Shown here in pieces: positions 1 through 7,205 of a stretch of DNA of 10,150 nucleotides; position 1 is the stretch's first letter, and each line of letters opens with the position of its first letter. A program made the position numbers and the translations under genes. The notes under the pieces are model-generated. The model ran no database searches, had not been told where the DNA came from, and was given only the letters and a program-made list of their open reading frames with translations. The DNA is from an uncultured bacterium (GTDB lineage Bacteria; Cyanobacteriota; Vampirovibrionia; Gastranaerophilales; Gastranaerophilaceae). The DNA lies in the NCBI GenBank assembly GCA_900554385.1, contig USHE01000063.1:1-10150 (forward strand), in the 5' to 3' direction.

Positions 1-240
1 AGAAATCTCCTTGTCAGAAAGGTGTCCCAGGCTTTTTCCATCCAGAAGTACGTCTCCGGAAGTAGGTTTATCCAGTGTTGCTAGAATATTCAGAAGTGTA
101 GTTTTTCCGGAACCGCTTTCTCCCATAATTGCAACAAATTCGCCCTGATCAATTGATAAAGAAACACAATTTAGGGCGTTAAAGCTATCATCTCCTGTTT
201 GGTAAGTCTTTATTGCTTCTTTTACTTCTATCAGGCTCAT
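1..240 (-). CDS. ABC transporter ATP-binding protein, MacB/LolD type (partial, C-terminus off window)
   Basis: The first 80 residues of a cytoplasmic ABC ATPase are visible; the rest lies left of the window. The Walker A motif GESGSGKTT sits at residues 40-48, preceded by the usual FVAIM strand and followed by LLNILATLDKPTSG, the wording typical of the MacB/LolD/FtsE-like export subfamily. The ATG at 238-240 is preceded by AGGAG with a 5-nt gap, a strong ribosome site. It starts 9 nt after the stop of the adaptor gene, as the third gene of a channel-adaptor-ATPase operon. By family knowledge this ATPase would power export by a MacB-like permease. Whether it is fused to a permease (true MacB) or separate (LolD-like) cannot be seen. 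The Walker B and signature motifs are outside the window. Confidence 0.93.
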   Translation of the reverse strand, partial: MSLIEVKEAIKTYQTGDDSFNALNCVSLSIDQGEFVAIMGESGSGKTTLLNILATLDKPTSGDVLLDGKSLGHLSDKEIS

Positions 241-249
241 TGTTGCTCC

Positions 250-1410
250 TTAAAACATGCGAGGTCCGCGTCTTGTATTTTTTTTGTCTTTGTTTTGGGA
301 AAGTGAGGAATCTATTATGATTTTGTCACCTTCTTTTAAATTTTCTGTAATAATTTCTGTATTTGTATCGTCGCTTGCACCTGTTTCTATGTTAATCCGT
401 GTCGGATGATTTTTTTCAAGAATCCAGATTCCTTGAGTTTTATATCTTGTACCGTCTGTATTAGGATTAAATTTTAATGCAATACTTGGAACGCACAGAA
501 CATTTTCGCTTTTATCGGTAATAATTGATACATTTGCCGTCATTCCCGGAATAAGTTTTAAATCGTCATTTTTGACATCCACGATAACCGTATATGTTAC
601 GACATTTGATACTGTTGTTGGAGAAATTCTTACCTGTGTAACTTTCCCTGTGAATACGCTGTCAGGATAGCCGTCAAGAGTGTATGTTACGTTCTGCCCT
701 TCATTAACTTTCCCGATGTCGGCTTCCGAAACATTTACTTCTATCTGCATTTTTGTTAAATCCTGAGCTATTGTAAAAAGTTCAGGAGCTTGAAAACTTG
801 CGGCAACAGGCTGTCCTACGTCTATTTCTCTTGATATTATAGTGCCGTCAACCGGGGCAATAATTTGTGTATATCCAAGGTTCGTTTGTGCGGTTTTCAG
901 GTTTGCTTTAAACTGATTAACCTGTGCTTGTGCTGCGCGTATTTGCGCCAAATCAGAATAGTATGTGCTTTTATACTGATCTAGTTCGCTTTTGGCTACA
1001 AAATTTTTGGCATAAAGGTTTTTGTAGCGTTCATACATTTGTCTGTCATAATCTGCAATTGCCTGTAATTTCGCTACATTTGCCTGTGCGTTTGCTATTT
1101 GTGCCTGATTTTGCTGAACTGTTGCTTCAAAGTTCCTAGGGTCAATTCTGGCGAGAATTTGACCCTTTTTAACCTGAGAGTTAAAGTCGACGTAAATATC
1201 TTGTATTAGTCCTGATACTGTCGAACCTACCGAAACTGTATTAACAGGATTGATAGTTCCTGATGCTTCCACAACCTGTGTAATTGTGCATTTCTCAAGA
1301 GGTTTTGTTTGATATTTTATTCGAGAGTTTAATGATTTATACGCAAAACCTGAGCCAGTCAGTGCTATTATTATTGCTGCGGTTATGATTTTTACTTTTT
1401 TATTTTTCAT
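250..1410 (-). CDS. Periplasmic adaptor (membrane fusion protein) of a tripartite efflux pump, MacA/HlyD family
   Basis: This 386-residue protein links an inner-membrane ABC transporter to an outer-membrane channel. An N-terminal membrane anchor (about residues 7-24, no lipobox Cys) is followed by the first biotinyl/lipoyl-like half (about 45-92, with VGSTVSGLI and VKKGQILARIDP). Next come a Gln/Ala-rich coiled-coil hairpin (about 93-178), the second lipoyl half (about 180-215, IIAPVDGTIISREIDVGQPV) and a beta-barrel and membrane-proximal region (about 220-370, with LIPGMTANVSI). The tail is basic (KKNTRRGPRMF). Length matches MacA-like adaptors (about 370-400). Its ATG shares one base with the upstream TolC-family stop (TAATG), and AGAGGA lies about 10 nt upstream, so translational coupling is likely. 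The substrate cannot be read from the sequence; macrolides, lipids, siderophores or peptides are all exported by this family. Confidence 0.93.
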   Translation of the reverse strand: MKNKKVKIITAAIIIALTGSGFAYKSLNSRIKYQTKPLEKCTITQVVEASGTINPVNTVSVGSTVSGLIQDIYVDFNSQVKKGQILARIDPRNFEATVQQNQAQIANAQANVAKLQAIADYDRQMYERYKNLYAKNFVAKSELDQYKSTYYSDLAQIRAAQAQVNQFKANLKTAQTNLGYTQIIAPVDGTIISREIDVGQPVAASFQAPELFTIAQDLTKMQIEVNVSEADIGKVNEGQNVTYTLDGYPDSVFTGKVTQVRISPTTVSNVVTYTVIVDVKNDDLKLIPGMTANVSIITDKSENVLCVPSIALKFNPNTDGTRYKTQGIWILEKNHPTRINIETGASDDTNTEIITENLKEGDKIIIDSSLSQNKDKKNTRRGPRMF

Positions 1411-2867
1411 TATCTTTTGTCCTCTACGTTTATTTTAATTTCCTGCTGGAGTGCAATTAGTTTTTCCAGATTTGCTCTTGCTACATTGTAGTTGTAAACG
1501 GTTTGTACGTAGGTTTGCTGAGCATTGTTGTAATTTACTCTTGCATCCTGAAGTTGTATGTAATCGCCGATACCTACAGAATATCTTCCGTCTGCAAGTT
1601 CAAAATTTTCGTATGTTTGTTTTACTTTGACTGCAAGCAGGGGAATTTGTTTTTCTAATTGAACCATATTTATGTAGGCGTTTTGTACTTCAAAATAAAT
1701 GTTTTGTTCGAGTAAATCTATTTCATTTTGCGCCAAATTTACCTGTAGTTTACCGTTATCTATTTCGTATTTTTTACTCAAAATATTTAGTGAACTTGAA
1801 AAATTTAACCCAACATTAAAGGAATTTGTATTGTACTGGTTTCTGTAATTGTATCCTGCGGTTGCTGAAAGTTCTGGATAATATTCTCGTTTTATATAGA
1901 GAAGTGACTGTTTCATTGCAGAAAGTGTTGCGGTATAAGCTTTTAAGTCAGGGCGGTTCTTTTTAGCAAGTTCTACACATTCTTCAAATGAGTACGGAAA
2001 CGGTTCAAATTTAAAAGTTTCAATTACATCCATTTTTTCAACTTTTGAGGTTAAGGTTGCGTCAGAAACAGGGTTTGGAGTTTTGCTTAAATCTTTTTTT
2101 TCTGATATTTTTTGTAGGTTTACCGGAATTTCTTTTTGCTTAAAGTTGAAAGTTTCTGTAGAGGAAATTTCGTATTCGGGAGTGTATGCGACGTACATTG
2201 AATTGTTAAGTTGTACGATTGCATTCTGGTAAGTTTTTATTGAGTTTACAAGAGTAACTTTCGAATCGCTCAGGTTAACTTCGGCATTAACAAGATCAAT
2301 TTTTGATTTAATTCCTTCGTCAAAGTATGCTTTTGTACGCTGATAATTCCTTTCATTTATTTGGACGTAAGCTCTGTTGATATCTACGGTTGCTTTTGCT
2401 GCTAGTACGCTGTAATAGTATGTTTTTACACCAAATATTGTGTCCAGAACAATGTCGTCAAAATTATACATAGCCGCAATTTTGTTGAATTTTTGCATTT
2501 TTATTCTGGCATTAGTTTTTCCGAAATTAAAAATAAGCTGGCTAAGATTTGCTTGAGCGTTATACGTATCATTGTTGTAGCTCATTCGATTTGAACTGTT
2601 AGTATTGTAGGTATAGCCAGTTCCAACTCCAATTGTGGGGAAGAACGCTGCTTTTGCTATTTTTTCGTCGTTTTTAGAGATGTGGTAATTGTAGTAAGCT
2701 TTATTTATAAGAGGGCTGTTTTTTAATGCAATCTGTATACAATCAGACATTGTAAGTTTTGCGCCCTTTTGTATAACGGCATATTTTTCAGCCGCGCACA
2801 CAGGATTAAAACTTATCCAACATACGCATATCAGAGTGAAAATTTTTAGTATACCGCAAGTTTTCAA
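1410..2867 (-). CDS. TolC-family outer-membrane efflux channel
   Basis: This is a 485-residue outer-membrane factor that would trimerise into a channel-tunnel across the outer membrane and periplasm. A Sec signal peptide covers residues 1 to about 25 (hydrophobic FTLICVCWISF, cleavage near VCA/AE). Two homologous OEP repeats follow: about 38-230 (LTMSDCIQIALKNSPLI, then long Gln/Asn-rich helices) and about 292-475 (YSFEECVELAKKNRPDL, then VGLNFSSSLN). They are joined by a Lys/Ser/Pro-rich linker of roughly 50 residues (235-288) that is longer than usual. The start is TTG at 2865-2867. It is chosen because it gives a complete signal peptide, no ATG occurs before residue 40, and GAG lies 10 nt upstream as a weak ribosome site. 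It is the first gene of the channel-adaptor-ATPase operon, an order that supports one dedicated exporter. Confidence 0.93.
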   Translation of the reverse strand: MKTCGILKIFTLICVCWISFNPVCAAEKYAVIQKGAKLTMSDCIQIALKNSPLINKAYYNYHISKNDEKIAKAAFFPTIGVGTGYTYNTNSSNRMSYNNDTYNAQANLSQLIFNFGKTNARIKMQKFNKIAAMYNFDDIVLDTIFGVKTYYYSVLAAKATVDINRAYVQINERNYQRTKAYFDEGIKSKIDLVNAEVNLSDSKVTLVNSIKTYQNAIVQLNNSMYVAYTPEYEISSTETFNFKQKEIPVNLQKISEKKDLSKTPNPVSDATLTSKVEKMDVIETFKFEPFPYSFEECVELAKKNRPDLKAYTATLSAMKQSLLYIKREYYPELSATAGYNYRNQYNTNSFNVGLNFSSSLNILSKKYEIDNGKLQVNLAQNEIDLLEQNIYFEVQNAYINMVQLEKQIPLLAVKVKQTYENFELADGRYSVGIGDYIQLQDARVNYNNAQQTYVQTVYNYNVARANLEKLIALQQEIKINVEDKR

Positions 2868-2900
2868 ATTTTTTACACTCGATAATATACTAACGATTAA

Positions 2901-2906
2901 ATCATA
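2901..2906 (-). promoter_or_regulatory. Possible -10 element for the efflux operon
   Basis: The 110-nt gap between the trkH stop and the TolC-family start is very AT-rich. On the minus strand it contains TATGAT (5 of 6 matches to TATAAT), about 33 nt before the TTG start. No good -35 hexamer lies 16-18 nt upstream (AGAATG/GAATGA), so the call is weak. A 5-bp dyad ATTCT-N8-AGAAT (about 2926-2943) lies upstream and could bind a regulator. No hairpin plus T-run is visible after trkH, so read-through from the trk operon into the efflux genes is possible. Confidence 0.25.
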
Positions 2907-2977
2907 TTATTTGTTCATTTTAATCATTCTTATAATGTAGAATAGATAATCTTAAGGGTAATATAGGAGTGTAATAA

Positions 2978-4447
2978 TTAGTTATCTTTAAAATTCCAGA
3001 AGTCAGGCTGAAGCATGACAAGGAAAGGAACTAGTTCAAGTCGTCCGACTAACATTGATACTATCATTACTGATTTTGATATCGAGTGCAGAGAACTATA
3101 GCCACCCATTGGACCTATGACTTGTCCACATCCGGGCCCTACATTTCCGACAGCAGTAATTGAGCCGGATAAACCGATTATAGCATTTTGTTCAAGTATT
3201 CCGATAACTATAGCTCCGATTATAAATATTATAAAATAATACATAATAAACACTACCGTCTGGCGAATAACTTCCGGAGCTATTGTTACATTATCAAGTT
3301 TTATATTTATAATTGCATTTGGATGAAGAATTCTTGTTAGTTCAGCTTTTAATGTTTTAACAAGCAAAAGCCATCTTGTCATTTTAATACCGCCGCCGGC
3401 TGAACTTGCACACGCCCCAAGGAACATACAGCCAAATAAAAGAACTTTAGCCGTAAAATCCCATTGTTCAAAATCAACACTGGCACTCCCTGTAGAAGTC
3501 ATCACACTTATGACCTGATAAAGTGCGTGGGTCACTCCTTCAAATACTGAGTAGTGGTTGTTGATAACGAGGGCGGCTGCGATGAGTGCGCTCACACTTA
3601 AAAAAACTGTCAAATATAGTTTGAATTCATCATTTTTGAAAAATAATAGCGGATTTCGTTTAGTTATTACTTTGTATTGTAAATTAAAACTTGTTCCGGC
3701 AAAGAACATGAAAATCAGAATAACCCATGTTATATAATTTGAATGATACCCCATTATGCTTTGTGCGTTTGGAGAAAAGCCTCCGGCAGCAAGAGTGGAA
3801 AGCGAGTTGCAGACTGCATCAAAAATGGGCATTCCTCCTGCCGTCAAAAGTATAACCAGCAGAATTGTAAGTCCGGAGTATATTTTCCATAAAGCGGATG
3901 CCGTGTTTCTTATTCTCGGAGTAAATTTATCCTCAGTTGGTCCGGGAGTTTCCGCAAAAAACATTTGTCGTCCGGCAACTGCAAATTGTGGCAAAATTGC
4001 TATAAATAATACGATTATGCCTAAACCGCCAAGCCACTGCGTTAGGGAACGCCAGAAGAAGAAAGCTTTCGGGTAATCAAAATGAGTTATTATTGTTGCA
4101 CCTGTTGTGGTAATCCCTGATACTGCTTCAAAAAGGCTGTCTAGAGCATTTAATCCATAGAATAAATATGGGATTGCTGATATAATCGCGAACAAAACCC
4201 ACGATACTGACACAATAAAAAGTGCTTCTGCTTTTTTTATGTCATTTAAGTTTTCAATTTCATTTGCTCTTTTTGCAAATTTTCTAAAGCCGTATCCCGC
4301 AGATACAGCTATAATACTTGCTGTCACAAATGGAAGTATGGATGCTGCGTCTTTGTCAATGATAGCTACAATTACAGGTGCAAGTATTACCAGCCCAGCG
4401 TACATCAATATTAATCCAAGAGCGTATGCAAGATAAGTTATGCGCAT
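2978..4447 (-). CDS. trkH: Trk-type potassium uptake protein TrkH (membrane subunit)
   Basis: This 489-residue polytopic inner-membrane protein is the K+-conducting subunit of the Trk/Ktr system. The four pore-loop/selectivity-filter stretches of the family are visible in order: ITTTGAT (about 112-118), LAAGGFSPN (219-227), MTSTGSAS (316-323) and VGNVGPGCG (433-441), each with the filter Gly. The GGLG motif (140-143), the ASSAGGGIKMTRW stretch (347-359) and the C-terminal MLVGRLELVPFLV also match TrkH. About ten hydrophobic membrane spans fit the expected M1-P-M2 fourfold repeat plus two extra N-terminal helices. Length is typical (about 480-490). Its ATG lies inside the end of trkA (10-nt overlap), with GCAGG upstream, so it is co-translated with its regulator. 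It is the last gene of this operon. Confidence 0.97.
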   Translation of the reverse strand: MRITYLAYALGLILMYAGLVILAPVIVAIIDKDAASILPFVTASIIAVSAGYGFRKFAKRANEIENLNDIKKAEALFIVSVSWVLFAIISAIPYLFYGLNALDSLFEAVSGITTTGATIITHFDYPKAFFFWRSLTQWLGGLGIIVLFIAILPQFAVAGRQMFFAETPGPTEDKFTPRIRNTASALWKIYSGLTILLVILLTAGGMPIFDAVCNSLSTLAAGGFSPNAQSIMGYHSNYITWVILIFMFFAGTSFNLQYKVITKRNPLLFFKNDEFKLYLTVFLSVSALIAAALVINNHYSVFEGVTHALYQVISVMTSTGSASVDFEQWDFTAKVLLFGCMFLGACASSAGGGIKMTRWLLLVKTLKAELTRILHPNAIINIKLDNVTIAPEVIRQTVVFIMYYFIIFIIGAIVIGILEQNAIIGLSGSITAVGNVGPGCGQVIGPMGGYSSLHSISKSVMIVSMLVGRLELVPFLVMLQPDFWNFKDN

Positions 4448-5790
4448 TTAGAACCTGCCTTAAAAAATTCTTTTATCAGATTGCCGTCTTCAGCTTTTGT
4501 GAATATTATAAGAGTGTCGTCATATTTGATTTCCGTCAAGCCATTCGGGATAATTACCTTGTTCCCTCTTTCTATAATTCCAATGATAGCAGCTGTTGGA
4601 ATTTTTAATTCCATAATCTTTTTACTGTCAAATTCAGGTTTAACTTTTATTTCCAAAACCTCACCCTGACCTTGTTCTACGGTTGCAAGAATATCTACGT
4701 TGTTTTCTGCTAAATCGTTTTTAACTTCTGCAAGTGCGGAATTCTTAGGTGATACCGCAACATCAATACCCACTTTTTCAAACAGCGGTATGTTTAAAAC
4801 TTTTGCTACTCTGGCGATAACCCGATTTACTCCGAGTTGTTTTGCAAGAAGCGAGCATAGAAGATTTCTTTCGTCGTTATTCGTAACACTTATTACTACG
4901 TCTGCCGAACCAATTTCTTCTTCATCCAGAAGTTTCAGGTTTGTGCCGTCGCCGTGTATTACAAGTGTATGTTGTAATTCTTGTGCAAGATATTCACATC
5001 TCTCGTAATTTTTTTCAACAATTTTTGTTTTAATTTTGAGGGTTTCCAAATTCTTTGCTAACATCATGCCCACAGTGCCGCCGCCGATTATGGAAACATT
5101 TTTAACTATTTCTTTTTCATGGAAAAATGTTCCGGCAAGAATATCGAGTGAATGGGATGTTCCCATAAATATTAATTTATCGTCAGCAAGTAATTCCGTA
5201 TCGCCGTTTGGAATAAATAATTCTCCGTTTCTGGTAATGCCGACAATTAATGTGTCGTGTGTAAAGCCGCAGTTTTTAATTTTCTTGTTAACAACGCTTA
5301 GATTTGGAGTGACTTTATATTCAAGAAGTCTTGCTTTCCCGTCTGCAAAATTTTCAACATCAAGAGCTTTTGCTACCGTAACAATTCTAAAAATATCCTG
5401 TGTTAAAAGTTCTTCAGGCCAGATAATGTAATCAATGAAGAAATCCCCTGCATTTATACTGTTTTTTTCAAAGTAAAGTGTTTTCTTATATTCTTCTTTA
5501 CTTACGAAGCAAATAGTTCTGATGCCGCTTATCCTTTTTGCAGAAAGACAAGCCACAATATTTGCCTCATCAATCGGGGTACAGGCAATAAAAACATCGG
5601 CATTGTGAATGTCTGCACACTTCAAAACCCCGATATCGCAGGCGTTTCCGTTAATAAAGCTTATATCAAGTTTGGAAAATTCATCTGTTTGATTTTCTTC
5701 TTTATCAATAATTATGATGTCGTGGTCTTCAAAAAATTCAGTAGCGAGAAGGCAACCGACTTCGGTTGCCCCAAAAATAATTATTTTCAT
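4438..5790 (-). CDS. trkA: Trk system potassium uptake regulator TrkA (two RCK domains)
   Basis: This 450-residue peripheral cytoplasmic protein gates TrkH in response to nucleotides. It is built of two tandem RCK units. The first is a Rossmann domain (1 to about 140) with a TrkA_C domain (about 145-212); the second is a Rossmann domain (about 230-350) with a TrkA_C domain (about 365-435). The second glycine loop, GGGTVG (236-241), is canonical, with the beta2 acid at E259 (IVEKN). The first is GATEVG (7-12): Thr replaces the central Gly of the usual GxGxxG, while the beta2 acid D29 (IIDKE) is kept, so nucleotide binding in the first half may be altered. The start ATG overlaps the yggT stop as ATGA, with AAGGA upstream. 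Total length and domain order are standard for TrkA. Confidence 0.96.
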   Translation of the reverse strand: MKIIIFGATEVGCLLATEFFEDHDIIIIDKEENQTDEFSKLDISFINGNACDIGVLKCADIHNADVFIACTPIDEANIVACLSAKRISGIRTICFVSKEEYKKTLYFEKNSINAGDFFIDYIIWPEELLTQDIFRIVTVAKALDVENFADGKARLLEYKVTPNLSVVNKKIKNCGFTHDTLIVGITRNGELFIPNGDTELLADDKLIFMGTSHSLDILAGTFFHEKEIVKNVSIIGGGTVGMMLAKNLETLKIKTKIVEKNYERCEYLAQELQHTLVIHGDGTNLKLLDEEEIGSADVVISVTNNDERNLLCSLLAKQLGVNRVIARVAKVLNIPLFEKVGIDVAVSPKNSALAEVKNDLAENNVDILATVEQGQGEVLEIKVKPEFDSKKIMELKIPTAAIIGIIERGNKVIIPNGLTEIKYDDTLIIFTKAEDGNLIKEFFKAGSKCA

Positions 5791-6068
5791 AATAATCCTT
5801 TTCCAATGTTAATGAGAACATAAATTACAACATTCTGGATAACCTGTAGCACTATTAATGCAATAATTGGTGAAAAATCCAGTCCGCTGAACGGAGGTAT
5901 AAACTTTCTAAATATACCAAGATATGCATCTGCTACATTTCTTATTGTATTCCAGGGTTGTTTCTGCCAATCTATGTTTGGAATCCAGCTAAGGAAAACC
6001 CGAAGAAGGATTATTACGTAGAATAACAAAAATATATTGTTTATGCCATTTATTATGCCTCTAATCAT
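5787..6068 (-). CDS. YggT/Ycf19-family small integral membrane protein
   Basis: This is a 93-residue protein with two predicted membrane helices (about residues 9-27, INNIFLLFYVIILLRVFLSW, and about 66-90, SPIIALIVLQVIQNVVIYVLI). They are separated by a polar loop carrying the family hallmarks: R-x-F-L-SWIP at 23-30, N-x-I-R-x-x-DAYLGIFRKFIPP at about 40-59, and a G-LDFSPI-A entry to the second helix. Length is normal for single-copy YggT proteins. YggT proteins are linked in other bacteria to envelope, cell-shape or osmotic functions, but the biochemical role is not settled. Its translational overlap with trkA (ATGA) suggests a job at the membrane related to K+ or osmotic homeostasis here; that is inference. 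The TGA stop is followed by AAA TAA, so read-through would add only two residues. Confidence 0.92.
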   Translation of the reverse strand: MIRGIINGINNIFLLFYVIILLRVFLSWIPNIDWQKQPWNTIRNVADAYLGIFRKFIPPFSGLDFSPIIALIVLQVIQNVVIYVLINIGKGLL

Positions 6069-6082
6069 TTTTATTATTAATC

Positions 6083-6886
6083 CTATAATTGTGATTTTGA
6101 TTTAGTAAGAGCGCATTCGCAATTTTTTCTTTCAGCCGGAATTTGCTCTATCATGTTGAACAATAAGTTTTTAAGATTTTCAAGGTTAGAATTGAAAACT
6201 TCAATTACCTCATGGTGTGATACAGGTGGTACATCTCCCACAAGTCCTGCATCGTAATCTGTTATCAATGATATATTCAAAGGACACATATCTGCTTCTT
6301 TTACGAGATATGCTTCAGGGAATGCTGTCATGTTTATAACTTCCCAACCTTGATTTGTGAAGAATTTTGATTCTGCTTTAGTCGAAAATCATGGACCATT
6401 AATTACTACAACCGTACCTGTTTCGTGAACTGTGATACCTAAATCTTTACCTGTTTTGATTGCGAGATGTCTTAATTCAGGGCAGTATGTTTCTGCAGGC
6501 GATGGGTGGGTAACGATAGGACCTTCAAAGAAAGTTGATTTTCTTCCGTCAGTCCAATCTACGAATTGGTCGCATACTACAAAATCACCAGGTTTAACAT
6601 GTTTTTGTAAACTGCCTGCTGCACAAGGAGAGATTACTCTTTCAACTCCTACTGATTTCATTGCCCATACATTTGCTCTGTAGTTAATCATGTGCGGGAG
6701 AATAGTATGATTTCTTCCGTGGCGTGGCATAAATGCAACCTTGTGTGGTCCGATTTGCCCGATAAGAAGATTATCACTCGGCATTCCGTAAGGAGTTTCG
6801 ATTTTTACTTCTTCAATATTATCTAAAAATTTGTAGAAGCCTGACCCTCCGAATACACCTATTGTTGCTAATTTTTTATCTGACAT
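6083..6886 (-). pseudogene. mtnP: S-methyl-5'-thioadenosine phosphorylase with one in-frame TGA (codon 166)
   Basis: The gene reads as 267 codons, the expected family length (about 260-290), in one frame, interrupted only by TGA at 6389-6391. The enzyme phosphorolyses 5'-methylthioadenosine to adenine and 5-methylthioribose-1-phosphate in methionine/polyamine salvage. Before the stop are the phosphate-loop strand GVFGGSGFYKFL (11-22), MPRHGRNH (about 54-61) and CAAGSLQ. After it come FSTKAES, VINM (nucleoside-binding Asn-Met) and TDYD, whose two Asp residues mark adenine-specific MTAP rather than a hypoxanthine/guanine PNP. The TGA stands exactly where homologues have Arg in the motif GPRFS. 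A single C-to-T change from CGA would explain it, and there is no frameshift or other decay. If translation stops there, the 165-residue product lacks the base-binding half; an ATG at 6329-6331 could restart the rest (82 residues). The ATG start at 6884-6886 has AAGGGA 6 nt upstream and the promoter close by. It is the first gene of the yggT-trkA-trkH operon, so a stop here could be polar. Base-call error, recent nonsense mutation and strain variation are all possible. Confidence 0.9.
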
Positions 6887-6925
6887 ATCATTTCCCTTTC
6901 TTTATTTCATTTGTACGTTACGGAA

Positions 6926-6954
6926 ATTATAACCGAAAAAAACTTATTGTGCAA
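6926..6954 (-). promoter_or_regulatory. Sigma70-type promoter of the mtnP-yggT-trkA-trkH operon
   Basis: On the minus strand TTGCAC (6949-6954) is followed by a 17-nt spacer and a perfect TATAAT (6926-6931). The predicted start of transcription is near 6919, giving a leader of about 30 nt before the mtnP ATG. The -35 is only a partial match (TTG conserved), but the spacing and perfect -10 make this the best promoter in the window. No operator or riboswitch is evident in the short leader. Confidence 0.72.
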
Positions 6955-7107
6955 ACTCAAAAATGAACGAAAAAATGTATAAAATACACCTTAATTTTAA
7001 AAATTTACAATTGCTCGAAACTTATAGCTGGAGCGGATTATGAGTATTCGATACTGGTTGTATTTTTAACTTTAGGGTTGAATTTGAAAAATTTTTGTAC
7101 TAAGCTG

Positions 7108-7146
7108 TTGACAGAAAATTTGTTCCTAAGGGTTAAAACCTTGACA
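7108..7146 (+). promoter_or_regulatory. Two perfect TTGACA hexamers upstream of the lytic transglycosylase (candidate -35 elements)
   Basis: TTGACA occurs at 7108-7113 and again at 7141-7146, 33 nt apart. The first has only poor -10 candidates: GGTTAA at 17 nt and TTAAAA at 19 nt. The second has none at the right distance. One of them is probably the -35 of the transglycosylase promoter, but the sequence alone does not settle which, or whether another sigma factor or an activator is involved. Confidence 0.3.
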
Positions 7147-7192
7147 CAAAAGAGAGAGTGCATTTGCCTTTAGGGATTTCCAATTTACAACC

Positions 7193-7198
7193 AGAGGA
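7193..7198 (+). promoter_or_regulatory. Ribosome binding site that decides the transglycosylase start (TTG at 7206)
   Basis: AGAGGA lies 7 nt before TTG at 7206-7208, an ideal spacing. Starting there gives a protein beginning MKKLLLFTITLVLTL, a textbook Sec signal. The longer in-frame reading from GTG at 7158 would place 16 polar residues in front of the signal peptide. That GTG does have the purine-rich AGAGAGA immediately before it, but too close for good spacing. The TTG start is therefore preferred. Confidence 0.75.
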
Positions 7199-7205
7199 TT
7201 ACATT

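Larger units (their letters stand above)
6887..7205. other. Gene-free divergent control region (319 nt)
   Basis: This AT-rich gap separates the minus-strand mtnP operon from the plus-strand lytic transglycosylase. Its left third holds the operon promoter. The rest (about 6960-7205) has no credible ORF. It contains a small hairpin AGTAT-TCG-ATACT (about 7043-7055), a short dyad GGTT-AA-AACC (7131-7140), two perfect TTGACA hexamers and two copies of CTTTAGGG (7070-7077 and 7168-7175). A third CTTTAGGG lies just after the transglycosylase stop (7866-7873). I recognise no riboswitch, tRNA or known small RNA. If transcription starts upstream of 7108, the transglycosylase mRNA would have a leader of roughly 70-200 nt. 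Confidence 0.6.

Noticed and set aside
2926..2943. Plus-strand promoter (TTGTTC ... TATAAT) in the trkH-efflux gap
   Set aside because: The spacing is only 14 nt and there is no plus-strand gene to serve for thousands of bases.
5036..5431. 131-codon plus-strand reading frame inside trkA, and similar frames at 3756-4076, 4700-5008, 6432-6683, 8203-8475 and 9928-10119
   Set aside because: All lie antisense to well-supported genes, show no family motifs and have unnatural composition; they are shadows of the coding strand.
6389..6391. Genetic-code reassignment of TGA in this organism
   Set aside because: The other genes here (roughly 2,900 codons) have no in-frame TGA, and Trp is written TGG (for example in WVDGNDP). 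Known bacterial reassignments give Trp or Gly, not the Arg expected at this site. The yggT TGA stop is not decisive either way because AAA TAA follows it.
6350..6391. Selenocysteine insertion at the mtnP TGA
   Set aside because: The expected residue is Arg, not Cys. The sequence after TGA can form only a weak AT-rich stem (TGATTTT/AGAATCA) with a 10-nt loop, without the apical GU loop and spacing of a bacterial SECIS.
7020..7062. tRNA-like element (TTCGA loop in AGTATTCGATACT)
   Set aside because: There is no acceptor stem, anticodon arm or D-arm pairing around it; only a 5-bp hairpin with a 3-nt loop is supported.
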